This document shows positions 54,870 to 63,694 of a DNA stretch of 64,000 bases, one piece after another. The DNA is from DATAFF01 sp963744915 (GTDB taxonomy: Bacteria; Pseudomonadota; Alphaproteobacteria; Rhizobiales; Aestuariivirgaceae): NCBI GenBank assembly GCA_963744915.1, contig CAVUUY010000010.1, positions 124,001-188,000 on the forward strand. Reading direction: 5' to 3'. Every line of letters starts with the position of its first letter. The stretch's first letter is position 1. The notes below the pieces were generated by a model, which saw only the letters and a list, made by a program, of their open reading frames with translations, searched no databases and was not told the origin of the DNA. The translations under genes and the position numbers were made by a program.

Positions 54870-55190
54870 GAGCTCCCATCAGACGTACCGTATGCCCCAG
54901 AGCCTGGAGTTGGCGTGACCAATGATGCGACGCAGCGCAGGCCTCGATCCCGACCAGGCACGGTGGCAACTTCTCGAAAAATGTTACGACGTAGCGCCGC
55001 TTCAGCTGACGGCGGATGATCACTTGGCCTTCCTGGTCGATGCCATGACCTGAAACACCGATTTGGCGGTGTCGAGACCGATCGTCGTCACTGCTTGCAT
55101 AATTGCCTCCTCCGAAACGTGGGAACGTTAACAGCCCACTTTCATGGCACTCCGGTGCCGGTGGAGGGGCCGTCCACAGCATCAATAGCG
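54870..55190 (-). mobile_element. IS110-type transposase remnant, copy B
   Basis: From an ATG at 55100 the minus strand encodes the start of an IS110-family transposase: TTIGLDTAKSVFQV, then, after a frame change, GIDQEGQVIIRRQLKRRYV and LPPCLVGIEACAASHHW...ALGHTVRLM. Similarity ends near 54880, so the DEDD catalytic domain is incomplete and the serine domain is missing. The leader 55070-55190 repeats the sequence at 33241-33363. Confidence 0.82.
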
Positions 55191-55259
55191 GACCTGGGAT
55201 GCGGTTACACCATAGGAGCCGACGGTACCCGCTAGAGGAGACGCTGCGCTGAACAGGGT

Positions 55260-56762
55260 TCAAACCTCGGTGTTGATCCAGACGGTGATCGGTTTGCTAT
55301 AATCCTTCACAGCTTCAAGGCCGCTCTCCCGGCTCTTGCCGCTGTCGCCAAATCCGCCGATAGGCCCCATGGGGGCGCCCATACGGTAGCAGTTCACATA
55401 TTGAATCCCTGCCCTTATGCGCGGCGTGAGGCGGTGAACCCGCCCGAGATCGCGGGTGAAAATTCCAGCCGCGAGACCATAACGGGTGTCGTTGGCAAGC
55501 CGGAGCGCTTCGGCCTCGTCCTTGAACCGCGCGACGGTGAGCACCGGGCCGAACAGTTCGGTCTGCATGATGAGATCTGCGTGGTCATCACACGCAACGA
55601 TAGTCGGCGCGTAGTACCACCCGCGCTCGAGACCGCTTGGACGACCGCCGCCGGTGATCAGTCGGGCGCCGTTCGACACCGCCTTGTCGACTGCCTTGCT
55701 GGCGCGGTCATATTGGGCCGCGGTCGCCAAAGGGCCGAGCTGCGAGCGCGGATCGAGAGGATTGCCGACACGCAGCGATTCGGCAGCGGCCTTTATCCTC
55801 GCGACGAAATCGTCGTACACGGTCGTGTGCACGAGCGCGCGCGAGGACGCGACGCAGCTTTGCCCGCCGGACCCGAGAAATATGCCGCTGACGATGCTGG
55901 CCACGGCATTGTCCAGATCCGCATCGTCGAACACCAGAGCCGGCGACTTGCCCCCGAGCTCGAGCGAGATTTCGGCCAGATTTTCTGCCGCGTTTCGCAG
56001 GATATGACGAGCCGTCTCAGGTCCGCCGGTGAATGCCACGCGCGCCACAAGCGGATGGCTCGTCAAAGCCCGCCCGCAGGGCTCGCCGGAGCCGGTCACG
56101 AGATTGATGACTCCCTTGGGGATGTCGACGGCCTCGACGACGCCTTTCAGAAATTCGATCACCGGAGCGGCGCAAATCTCCGATGGCTTGATCACGACGG
56201 TGTTTCCAGCCGCGAGCGCCGGCCCAAGCTTCAGCGAGAGAAGCCAAAGAGGGTTGTTCCACGGCACGATGGCAGCCACCACCCCCAGCGGTACGCGAAT
56301 GGTATAGGCATGGATGCCGGCCGGCGGCGGCGTGAAAGTATAGCCGGTGATCTTGTCCGCCAATTCACCGAAAAAGCGCAGATAGTCGGCGCAGACATTC
56401 ATGAACGCTGTCGTCTCGGAGAGAACCTTGCCGCAATCGATCGACTCTATGCGGGCAAGCATCCCGGCATTGGCGATGACCGCATCGGCGATTGCCCGCA
56501 CGACTTTGCCGCGTTCGAGTGGACGGAATCTGGACCAGGGGCCATCGACGAATGCGCGATGAGCCGCTTGCACCGCCTCATCAACATCGGAGGCAGAGCA
56601 CGAAGGGATGTGATACCAATCCTGCTCGGTCGATGGATCCTTCGAGAAGATCCTCTCCCGGTCCTCAAGGTCTTGCCACTCGCCGGCAATGTAGGCGGAA
56701 TAGCCTCGCGGGGCTACATTGGACGTCTCCCCCGGCATGCGGGTCTTTCCGGTGTCGGCCAT
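55260..56762 (-). CDS. NAD(P)-dependent aldehyde dehydrogenase
   Basis: A 500-residue class I/II-type aldehyde dehydrogenase. Landmarks: VPWNNPLW (NAD pocket), KPSEICAAPVIEF, FTGGPETARHI, LELGGKSPALVFDD (general-base Glu) and GSGGQSCVASSRALV (catalytic Cys). It oxidises aldehydes to acids. It is the last gene of the catabolic operon that runs from the right edge, 15 bases after the aldo/keto reductase. Likely substrates are aldehydes released by the luciferase-like monooxygenase or by amine oxidation (inference). Confidence 0.93.
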   Translation of the reverse strand: MADTGKTRMPGETSNVAPRGYSAYIAGEWQDLEDRERIFSKDPSTEQDWYHIPSCSASDVDEAVQAAHRAFVDGPWSRFRPLERGKVVRAIADAVIANAGMLARIESIDCGKVLSETTAFMNVCADYLRFFGELADKITGYTFTPPPAGIHAYTIRVPLGVVAAIVPWNNPLWLLSLKLGPALAAGNTVVIKPSEICAAPVIEFLKGVVEAVDIPKGVINLVTGSGEPCGRALTSHPLVARVAFTGGPETARHILRNAAENLAEISLELGGKSPALVFDDADLDNAVASIVSGIFLGSGGQSCVASSRALVHTTVYDDFVARIKAAAESLRVGNPLDPRSQLGPLATAAQYDRASKAVDKAVSNGARLITGGGRPSGLERGWYYAPTIVACDDHADLIMQTELFGPVLTVARFKDEAEALRLANDTRYGLAAGIFTRDLGRVHRLTPRIRAGIQYVNCYRMGAPMGPIGGFGDSGKSRESGLEAVKDYSKPITVWINTEV

Positions 56763-56777
56763 GGCTAGCCTTTCGCG

Positions 56778-57626
56778 TCAGGCGAAGCCAGCGGCGGCAA
56801 TATTTTCGCGCAGATGGCTCAATGACGCTGTTCCCGGGATCGGCAGCATGAAGGGAGACTTCTTCAGCAGCCAGACAATCGATGCCTGCGCCGGCGTGGG
56901 CTCGGCTGCTCCCTTGCCCGACTTCGCGTCTGCCTGGCCCCGGGCTAGCCTGCCGGCGCCCAAGGGCGCATAGGGAACGAAGGCCACACGGTCCCTTTCG
57001 CATGCTTCGAATATCGGTTCCGATGCCTGGTCGTCGCGATTGTAGCGGTTCTGCACCGAAACGATGCCGAGGAGCTCGCGGGCCCGGCGGAATTGCGCCA
57101 GATCGACATTAGATACGCCGATATTTCTGATCTTCCCGGCGTTGCGCAGATCAGCCAGCGCACCAAGAGACTCTTCGAACGGCACCTTCGGATCGACGCA
57201 ATGCAGCTGAAACAACGCGATGGCCTCGACACGCAGCCGCTTCAGGCTTTCATCGCAACTTGCGCGCAGATGATCGGGCCTGCCATTCGGCGTCCAAGCA
57301 CCGGGACCCGATCGCGCATACCCCGCCTTCGTGGCTATCACCAGGTCAGGAGCATAGGGGTATAGCGCTTCGGCAATGAGCTCGTCCGCGACGGACGGTC
57401 CATATGAATCCGCCGTGTCAATGAAATTCACGCCGAGATCGACAGCGCTGCGCAGGACCTTCTTGGCATTCTCCCGATCCCGTGGTGGGCCCCAAGCTCC
57501 ATCCCCGGTGATCCGCATCGCACCATAGCCGAGGCGGCAAACGACGAGATCGCCAATGCGCAGATTGCCAGCGTGCCGGGCTGGCTTTTCCTGTTGGTCA
57601 GACATCGATCCGGGCGGAACACTCAT
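56778..57626 (-). CDS. aldo/keto reductase
   Basis: A 282-residue TIM-barrel NADPH oxidoreductase. The catalytic tetrad can be placed: Asp and Tyr in DTADSYGPSV, Lys in VIATKAGYA and His in LFQLHCVDP. The C-terminus supplies the NADPH site (LPIPGTASLSHLRENI). A second ATG (MSDQQEK, 57602) is a possible start. It probably reduces an aldehyde or ketone intermediate of the pathway, paired with the aldehyde dehydrogenase next to it. Confidence 0.9.
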   Translation of the reverse strand: MSVPPGSMSDQQEKPARHAGNLRIGDLVVCRLGYGAMRITGDGAWGPPRDRENAKKVLRSAVDLGVNFIDTADSYGPSVADELIAEALYPYAPDLVIATKAGYARSGPGAWTPNGRPDHLRASCDESLKRLRVEAIALFQLHCVDPKVPFEESLGALADLRNAGKIRNIGVSNVDLAQFRRARELLGIVSVQNRYNRDDQASEPIFEACERDRVAFVPYAPLGAGRLARGQADAKSGKGAAEPTPAQASIVWLLKKSPFMLPIPGTASLSHLRENIAAAGFA

Positions 57627-57650
57627 CTGGTCACTCCTGATGCTCTGCTT

Positions 57651-58769
57651 TCAATGATTGGTACGATCGGCAATTTCCAAATCGAAAATATGCGCGTCCA
57701 TCGAGCTCCAATGCAAAAGCGCCGCGCTTCCCGGCGCCAATGCCTCTCCACCCTGCATTGCCGAAGATTGCCGGACGGCCAGGGTCTGGCCCCATCTTGT
57801 CCCGACATCATAATGGATGGTGTCACCGAGATATGTCGCATCCAGAATGGTCACATCGATCACGCTGTCGTTTGCGCCGTTCTTCCGCGTTTGAGCGAGC
57901 CGCATCCGCTCCGGGCGGACCATTAAACTCGCCTTTGATCCGGCGGTCGGTCGCGTGCCCCGTTGCGCATAAATCGCTGTGCCATCCGGCAGGCGCGAAG
58001 CAACAATCTTGTCTGAGGCAGCTTCCACGTCGATCTCCATGAAGTTGGAGCTGCCGACAAAACTGGCAACGAAGGTTGAGGCAGGCCGCTCATAAAGATC
58101 TTCTCCGGTGCCGATCTGGATGATGCGCCCATGACTGAACAGGCAGATGCGGTCGCTCAGCCGAAGCGCCTCTTCCTGGTCGTGGGTCACGTAAACGATA
58201 GTAACCGCAAGCTCCTGATGTATCCGGCGGATCTCGGCCTGTATTTCCTCCCGGAGCTTCTTGTCGAGAGCACCGAGCGGTTCATCCATCAGCAGGATCT
58301 GCGGCCGATAGATCAACGCCCGCGCGAGGGCGACCCGCTGCTGCTGACCGCCGGACAGTTGATCAGGGCGCCTGTCGCCGAACCCATCGAGGCGCACGAG
58401 CCGCAGCATCTGCTTGACCTCGGAAAAAATCTCCGACTTGGCCCGGCCCCGAACCGAGAGCGGAAACGCGACATTGTCGAACACCGACATGTTGGGAAAG
58501 AGGGTATATTTCTGAAATACCATGCCAATGTTGCGTTCATGCGGCGGCACGGGGGTCAGCGGCTTGCCTTCGAGGAGGATTTCTCCCGATGTCTGCTCCT
58601 CGAACCCGGCAATGATCGACAATGTCGTAGTCTTTCCCGAGCCGCTCGGTCCGAGCAAAGTGAGAAACTCGCCGCGCCTGACCTCGACCGAAATATCGTT
58701 CACCGCAAGGACGCTGCCGTACCGCTTCACCAGCCGGGTGATCAGGAGATGAGGCTCGGCCACATTCAA
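57651..58769 (-). CDS. spermidine/putrescine-type ABC transporter ATPase
   Basis: A 372-residue PotA-like ATPase: Walker A GPSGSGKTT, Q-loop VFQKYTLFPNM, signature QLSGGQQQR, Walker B ILLMDEPLGALD, switch THDQEEAL, and a C-terminal TOBE domain (VRPERMRL...ATYLGDTIHYDV). The likely start is TTG at 58769, with a GGAGG site eight bases upstream and a four-base overlap with the permease stop; an in-frame GTG at 58763 is the alternative. No in-frame ATG is close. Confidence 0.9.
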   Translation of the reverse strand: MNVAEPHLLITRLVKRYGSVLAVNDISVEVRRGEFLTLLGPSGSGKTTTLSIIAGFEEQTSGEILLEGKPLTPVPPHERNIGMVFQKYTLFPNMSVFDNVAFPLSVRGRAKSEIFSEVKQMLRLVRLDGFGDRRPDQLSGGQQQRVALARALIYRPQILLMDEPLGALDKKLREEIQAEIRRIHQELAVTIVYVTHDQEEALRLSDRICLFSHGRIIQIGTGEDLYERPASTFVASFVGSSNFMEIDVEAASDKIVASRLPDGTAIYAQRGTRPTAGSKASLMVRPERMRLAQTRKNGANDSVIDVTILDATYLGDTIHYDVGTRWGQTLAVRQSSAMQGGEALAPGSAALLHWSSMDAHIFDLEIADRTNH

Positions 58770-59566
58770 CTCTGCCCCCTCCTCTGCGTAAGAGCGACAG
58801 CTGCCATGACGATCACGGTGATGCAGATCAGAAGTGTCGAGATCGCGGCAACCGCCGGGGTCAGGTCCTGGCGCAGCGTCATCCAGATCATGACCGGAAG
58901 CGTCTTGGTTTGCGGACTCGCGAGGAAAATGCTCATCACCACCTCGTCCCAGGATATCAGGAACGAGAAAATACCGCCGGCGAGAATGCCTCGCTTTATG
59001 GACGGCAGGGTCACCCGCCAAATGGCCGTGAGCGGTGCAGCGCCGCAGATGATGGCCGCTTTCTCGGTGGCGACATCGAAACTTCGCAAGGAATTCGAGA
59101 TGCAGATAATGGAGAAGGGAAGCGCCAGGACCAGGTGGCCAGCGACAAAGGCCACCAACGTTCCGCTGATGCCGATGCGAAGAAACACAATATAGATCGC
59201 GACCGCCAGCACGACGACCGGAACGATCATCGGACTGATGAAGAGCGCATTTATGACATCGCGCCCCCAGAACCGGCCCCTCACCAGTGCAAAAGATGCA
59301 AGCAGACCCAGGATCAGCGACAGGACGGTCACCGCAGTGGCGACGCGCAAACTCATCCAGAAGGCGCTGAGCCACCTCGGATCGGCAAAGACGTCATGGT
59401 ACCAGCGCAGGGTCCACCCCGGTGGCGGGAATTGCAGCCATTGAGACGAGCCGAATGACAGGAGCGCGATGAAGACGACCGGCAGCAGAAGGTACAGCGC
59501 CGCCACTATGCCTATCGAATAGAGGAGATATCTTCCGCCACCCATTCGGCTCAATGAAAGCAACAT
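58766..59566 (-). CDS. spermidine/putrescine-type ABC permease (PotC-like)
   Basis: A 266-residue inner-membrane permease with about six helices, the first being LLYSIGIVAALYLLLPVVFIALLSF. The coupling loop is EKAAIICGAAPLTAIWRVTLPSI. It follows the PotB-like permease after three bases and overlaps the ATPase start. It forms the importer channel with its neighbour. Confidence 0.92.
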   Translation of the reverse strand: MLLSLSRMGGGRYLLYSIGIVAALYLLLPVVFIALLSFGSSQWLQFPPPGWTLRWYHDVFADPRWLSAFWMSLRVATAVTVLSLILGLLASFALVRGRFWGRDVINALFISPMIVPVVVLAVAIYIVFLRIGISGTLVAFVAGHLVLALPFSIICISNSLRSFDVATEKAAIICGAAPLTAIWRVTLPSIKRGILAGGIFSFLISWDEVVMSIFLASPQTKTLPVMIWMTLRQDLTPAVAAISTLLICITVIVMAAVALTQRRGQS

Positions 59567-59569
59567 CGG

Positions 59570-60469
59570 CTAACTTCTAACCTCTAGGCCGAAAAAGCGC
59601 ACAAAGACCGCATAGAACGCCAGCGTCACAGCAAGCAGAATGAACGCCGCCGCACTGCCGAGCCCCCAGTTGAGAAGTGAAAGCATCTGTTCGGCTACCA
59701 ACTCGGCCAGCATCATGTTTGCCGTTCCGCCGAGCAAGGCCGGAGTCACGTAATATCCTAGAGACATCACAAAGACCATAAGCCCCGCCGCGCCTACGCC
59801 GGGAAGCGAAAGCGGCAGAAAGACCCGGAAGAAAACCTGATGAGGCTTGGCGCCACTCACCGCGGCAGCTTTCATCAAGGCCGGGTCGATCGAGGACATC
59901 GTCGCGTGCAAAGGCAGGATCACGAATGGCAGCATGATGTAGGTCATGCCGATCGTCACGCCTATGAGATTGTTGATCAGTGGCAACGGCTCGTCGATCA
60001 GGCCGAGGCCCAGCAAGGCCTTGTTGATGACGCCGGTGCGCTGCAGCAGAACCATCCAGCCATAGGTACGTGCCAGGAGATTGGTCCACATCGACACCAG
60101 AATGATGGCGAACATCCACTTGGCTAGTCGGCTGGGCAGAATGGCCAGCAACCAAGCCACCGGGTAGCCGACGAGGAGATCGACGAGCGTCACGATGCCC
60201 GCGACCACGAAGGTGTTGGCCAAAATCCGCGCATACGTCCTATTGGCGAGAAGCTCAGCATAGTTGCCAAGTCCGGGCACCGGATCGGTGACGCTGTAAC
60301 TCAACAGGATCAGCAGGGGCACGAGGAAAAACATTAACAAGAACACGAGCCCGGGAATGGCCGGGCCGAGCCCTTTCAACAACACGGAACCGGAATCCTG
60401 GCGCCGCAGCTTCGGCACCGCAGTGCTGATCCTCGAAAATAATTCCGTGCCGGCCACCCCCATCGTCAT
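59570..60469 (-). CDS. spermidine/putrescine-type ABC permease (PotB-like)
   Basis: A permease of about 299 residues. The ATG at 60469 overlaps the stop of the flavin reductase gene in ATGA and is chosen over the longer open frame to 60565. Helices include AIPGLVFLLMFFLVPLLILLSYSV; the coupling loop is KAAAVSGAKPHQVFFRVFLPLSL. Partner of the PotC-like permease and the PotA-like ATPase. Confidence 0.92.
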   Translation of the reverse strand: MTMGVAGTELFSRISTAVPKLRRQDSGSVLLKGLGPAIPGLVFLLMFFLVPLLILLSYSVTDPVPGLGNYAELLANRTYARILANTFVVAGIVTLVDLLVGYPVAWLLAILPSRLAKWMFAIILVSMWTNLLARTYGWMVLLQRTGVINKALLGLGLIDEPLPLINNLIGVTIGMTYIMLPFVILPLHATMSSIDPALMKAAAVSGAKPHQVFFRVFLPLSLPGVGAAGLMVFVMSLGYYVTPALLGGTANMMLAELVAEQMLSLLNWGLGSAAAFILLAVTLAFYAVFVRFFGLEVRS

Positions 60470-61465
60470 TCGATCCCTATGGCGGACCAGGGAAGCGGGT
60501 TTCCCTCCAATACCCCGACCCTTCCTCCCGTTTCGTCGCTGACATAGATGCCGAAGCGCCCGCATTGGCGCTCCTTCAGATAGCGCTGCACCACCGAGCG
60601 CATTTCTGCCGGCTCGAGATCATCCCAGGGGATCTCCTCAGGGTGGAAGCTTTTCATATTCTCGGATTCCGCGAACGGCCTTGTGAGATTGCCACGATGG
60701 ACGAGGTACGTCAGGCCGTCACACTTTGCGGTGAACATCGAATAGAGAAAAGATATCTCGACGGCAGCGTCAAGCTTCGAGAAAAGCTCATCGATGACCG
60801 GTATAGGTGCGACCGTCCGCCATGTCTCCCGAAGGCAGGCGCCAGCGGCCGTCGTTGCGCATGATCACCAAGCGGCCGCCATCGTCGATCAGGGCAGCGG
60901 CCTGAAACCTCTCCCGCCGTTTGCCGATACCATCCTCCAACAGACTGAAGCAGACATAGAGCCCCTGAAAATAGGCAAGAGGCGGTAGCGAAGATTTTTC
61001 GAATGCGACGACCTGGCCGATCAGGATGATGTGGTCGCCGATATCCACGAACTCCCGGGGCTCGCATTCAAGCCAGGCGGAGGCTCCGGGAAGGATCGGC
61101 GCTCCGGTCAGGCCGCGATGCCACTCGATGCCCAGAAATTTGTGGGTTCGACGCTGGGCAAATCGGATCGAAAGGTGCTTCTGCTGCTTGCAGAGAATGT
61201 TAATCGCAAACCCGGTGCAGCCCCGAAATGCTGCACATGAGTTCGAATGCCTTGCAATGCAGACCAGCACCAGAGGCGGATTGAGCGAAACCGACGTGAA
61301 CGAATTGGCCGTGATCCCGCGTGGTTCGCCGGCCGCATCGATGGTCGTGACGATCGTCACGCCGGTAACGAAAGTTCCCAGAGCGCGTCTCAACTCGAGC
61401 GTGTCGATCAAACCGCGCGCCGCGGTTTCGCTCGGTTGCGGGGCTTCCGGGGTATGATCGTTCAC
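60466..61465 (-). pseudogene. flavin reductase fused to a Nudix-like tail, one frameshift
   Basis: The N-terminal 165 residues are a flavin reductase (RALGTFVTGVTIVTT, GITANSFTSVSLNPPLVLV, FAINIL), which supplies reduced FMN to a partner monooxygenase. A C-terminal extension starts AALIDDGGRLVIMRNDGRWRLPSG, similar to a Nudix domain start but without a recognisable Nudix box. A one-base change near 60797 (after DGRTYT) moves the tail (PVIDELFSKLDAAVEISFLY to NPLPWSAIGIE) into another frame. GTG at 61465 is the likely start because the longer frame to 61534 overlaps the binding-protein gene. Confidence 0.8.
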
Positions 61466-61487
61466 GCACTCGGACCCTTCACGCGCG

Positions 61488-62537
61488 CTAGGCGGCCTGC
61501 CATGCATACCAGCGCTTGCTGATCTCGTCGACATTCTTGGCCCAGTATTCGAGATCCGCCGGCACCTCCTGCTTGCGATAGCTCAACGGCAGAAACGGCA
61601 ACATGTCCTTCTTCAACAACGGCACCGCTTCGCTGTTGATCGGCGTGTAGGCCGTGGCGTTCGACATCTCCGCCTGACCTTCCGGGGATGCGGCAATCGC
61701 AATGAACTGCATTGCCGCATCCTTGTTCTTGCTGCCCTTGGGAACGACGAGAATGTCAGGCCCCGGAATGTGCTGGTTCCAGCCGATGCCCACGGACAAA
61801 GGGCCATCCTTCTGCATGGCGTAGATACGCCCGTTCCAGAACATCCCGATGGGGGTTTCGCCCGAAGCAAGCAATTGCTGCGATTGGGCGCCGGATCCCC
61901 ACCACACAATCTCCTTCTTGATCGTATCGAGTTTCGCAAATACCCGGTCGAGGTCGAGCGGATAGAGCTTCTCCGGTGCAACGCCGTCGGCCAGCAAGGC
62001 GATCTCGGGCGCCCCTACACTGACCCATTTGTAGATCGCCCGCTTGCCCGGAAAATTCTGCATGTCGAAGAGGTCGACCCAGGTCTGGGGCACTTTGCCG
62101 CCGAGCGCATCCTTGTTGTAACCAAGTACATAGGATGAGAGAAAGCTGCCGACGCCGTGGTCGAAACTGAAACGCGGATCGAGTCCCGCGTTTTTCACCA
62201 CGCCATAGTCGATCGGTTCGAGGAGCCCTTCCTGGGCAAGCTTATGGGCAAAGAAGCCTTCGACATCGACGACGTCCCAGGTGACATTGCCGCTCTCGAC
62301 CATCGCTTTCAATTTGCCATAGTCGGTCGGCCCGTCCTCAAGAACGGCGATGCCCGTCTTCTTGGTGAATGGATCCACCCACGACGCCTTCTGCGCATCC
62401 TAAGTCGTGCCGCCCCAGCTGACGAATGTCAGCGATGCCGGAGCAGCACTCGACCGGCGTGCCGACAAGCTGCCGACTGCAATCGAGCCCAGACCTGCAG
62501 TTGCATTTTTCAGAAACGTTCGGCGCGTGGTGTTCAT
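61488..62537 (-). pseudogene. polyamine-type ABC substrate-binding protein with in-frame amber codon
   Basis: A periplasmic binding protein of 349 codons (extracellular solute-binding family 1/PotD-like). ATG at 62537, then RRTFLKNATAGLGSIAVGS, a twin-arginine-style signal, and LTFVSWGGTT followed by an in-frame TAG at 62400-62402 where homologues have glutamine (TTQDAQ). The frame then continues DAQKASWVDPFTKKTGI to the natural end YAWQAA. All the rest is intact, including WDVVDVEGFFAHKLAQEGLL and VSVGAPEIALLADG. A single CAG-to-TAG change explains the break. Confidence 0.9.
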
Positions 62538-62617
62538 GGCGCTAATACCCTTTCCCTGGTTCCCGGCAGTCTTCTCTCTTGGTCATCGCGGCGGTTGTAA
62601 AAGGAGGCGCCACCGCT

Positions 62618-63694
62618 TCAATCGGCCGCCGCATGCGGCGTGGCGCTTCTGCTTCGACGCGAGAATTCCGGAATGACTTCGCGGGTGAAAAGCTCAAGGG
62701 AGCGTTTCTGATAGTCCATCGGAAGCCCGTAACTCGCGAAATAGCAGAAGTAATCGACGCCGGCGGCTTCGTAGCGCTTGAGCTTGGCAACCGCCTCGTC
62801 CGGTCTTCCGAATATCAAATTCTGCCGGAGGTTTTCCGTCGTGTACTCCTCGCGATGGCCAAGCGAGGCAATATCCACGGGCTCTGGAAAACCATTCCGG
62901 ACGCCGCCGAGATTCCGGAACAGGGATTCAAATACGCCGCTGCGTTCGATCACCGTCTTGACCGGAATCTCCCAACCATCCGGCCGATCGTAGATAGCGG
63001 TATGGCGCATCGTCATGAAGTCGGGACGTTTGGTGCCAGGGCTTTTCCCGAGGGCGTCTTCGAAGCGGCCGAGATAGGTCTCGAGTTCCGCGAAAGGTCG
63101 GGTGATCGGCCAGGAATGGATGCTGCATCCATTGGCGACGGCCCAATCATAGGTGCCAGGATCGCGCGCCGCGATCCAGATTCGCGGATGCGGCTTCTGC
63201 AGCGGCTTTGGCACCGAAGTTGCCGTGGGAAACGACCAGTATTCGCCCTTGTGCTCGTAATCGCCCTGCCAAAGGCCCTTGAGAGCCGGCAGCAGCTCCT
63301 TCATGTAGGCCACACCGCGTTGCTGCGGAATGCCGCCGGCCAGGCGATCGAATTCCCACTGATAGGCGCCGCGCCCGATACCCAGTTCGAGGCGCCCACC
63401 GCTGAGGAGATCGAACATCGCCGCCTCGCCGGCGAGCTTGATCGGGTGCCAGTAAGGGGCGACCACGCAGGCGGTGCCCAGCCTTACGGTGGAAGTGTGC
63501 GCTGCAAGATGGGCAAGGAGCTGGAACGGCGCCGGCGAGATCGTAGGCTCGATGGTGTAATGCTCGCCCACCCAAACGATGTCGAAACCGCCGACCTCGG
63601 CCATCTGCGCCATTTCGAGCGTGTGCCGCGCCACGTCGCGCATATCGACCGCGGGGCTGGTCCGCTCCATGTTTATCGACAGGGTGAACTTCAT
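62618..63694 (-). CDS. luciferase-like (LLM class) FMN-dependent monooxygenase
   Basis: A 358-residue bacterial-luciferase-family TIM barrel: MKFTLSINMER, GFDIVWVGEHYTI, TVRLGTACVVAPYWHPIKLA, GGRLELGIGRGAYQWEFDR and the C-terminal IFGRPDEAVAKLKRYEAAGV. It uses reduced flavin and O2, and the flavin reductase in the same operon is the expected partner. It overlaps the upstream gene by four bases (ATGA). Substrate unknown; the polyamine-type importer, aldehyde dehydrogenase and aldo/keto reductase suggest oxidative cleavage of an amine, sulfonate or N-heterocycle. Confidence 0.92.
   Translation of the reverse strand: MKFTLSINMERTSPAVDMRDVARHTLEMAQMAEVGGFDIVWVGEHYTIEPTISPAPFQLLAHLAAHTSTVRLGTACVVAPYWHPIKLAGEAAMFDLLSGGRLELGIGRGAYQWEFDRLAGGIPQQRGVAYMKELLPALKGLWQGDYEHKGEYWSFPTATSVPKPLQKPHPRIWIAARDPGTYDWAVANGCSIHSWPITRPFAELETYLGRFEDALGKSPGTKRPDFMTMRHTAIYDRPDGWEIPVKTVIERSGVFESLFRNLGGVRNGFPEPVDIASLGHREEYTTENLRQNLIFGRPDEAVAKLKRYEAAGVDYFCYFASYGLPMDYQKRSLELFTREVIPEFSRRSRSATPHAAAD

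Noticed and set aside
57651..59375. A 574-codon open frame starting inside the PotC-like permease gene
   Set aside because: The first 200 codons are out of frame with the permease and unlike any protein. The ATPase begins at about 58769.
36454..62402. Possible reassignment of TAG as a sense codon
   Set aside because: TAG terminates several genes at their natural ends (second pstS, pstA, the binding protein ending at 47310), so it is a normal stop in this genome.
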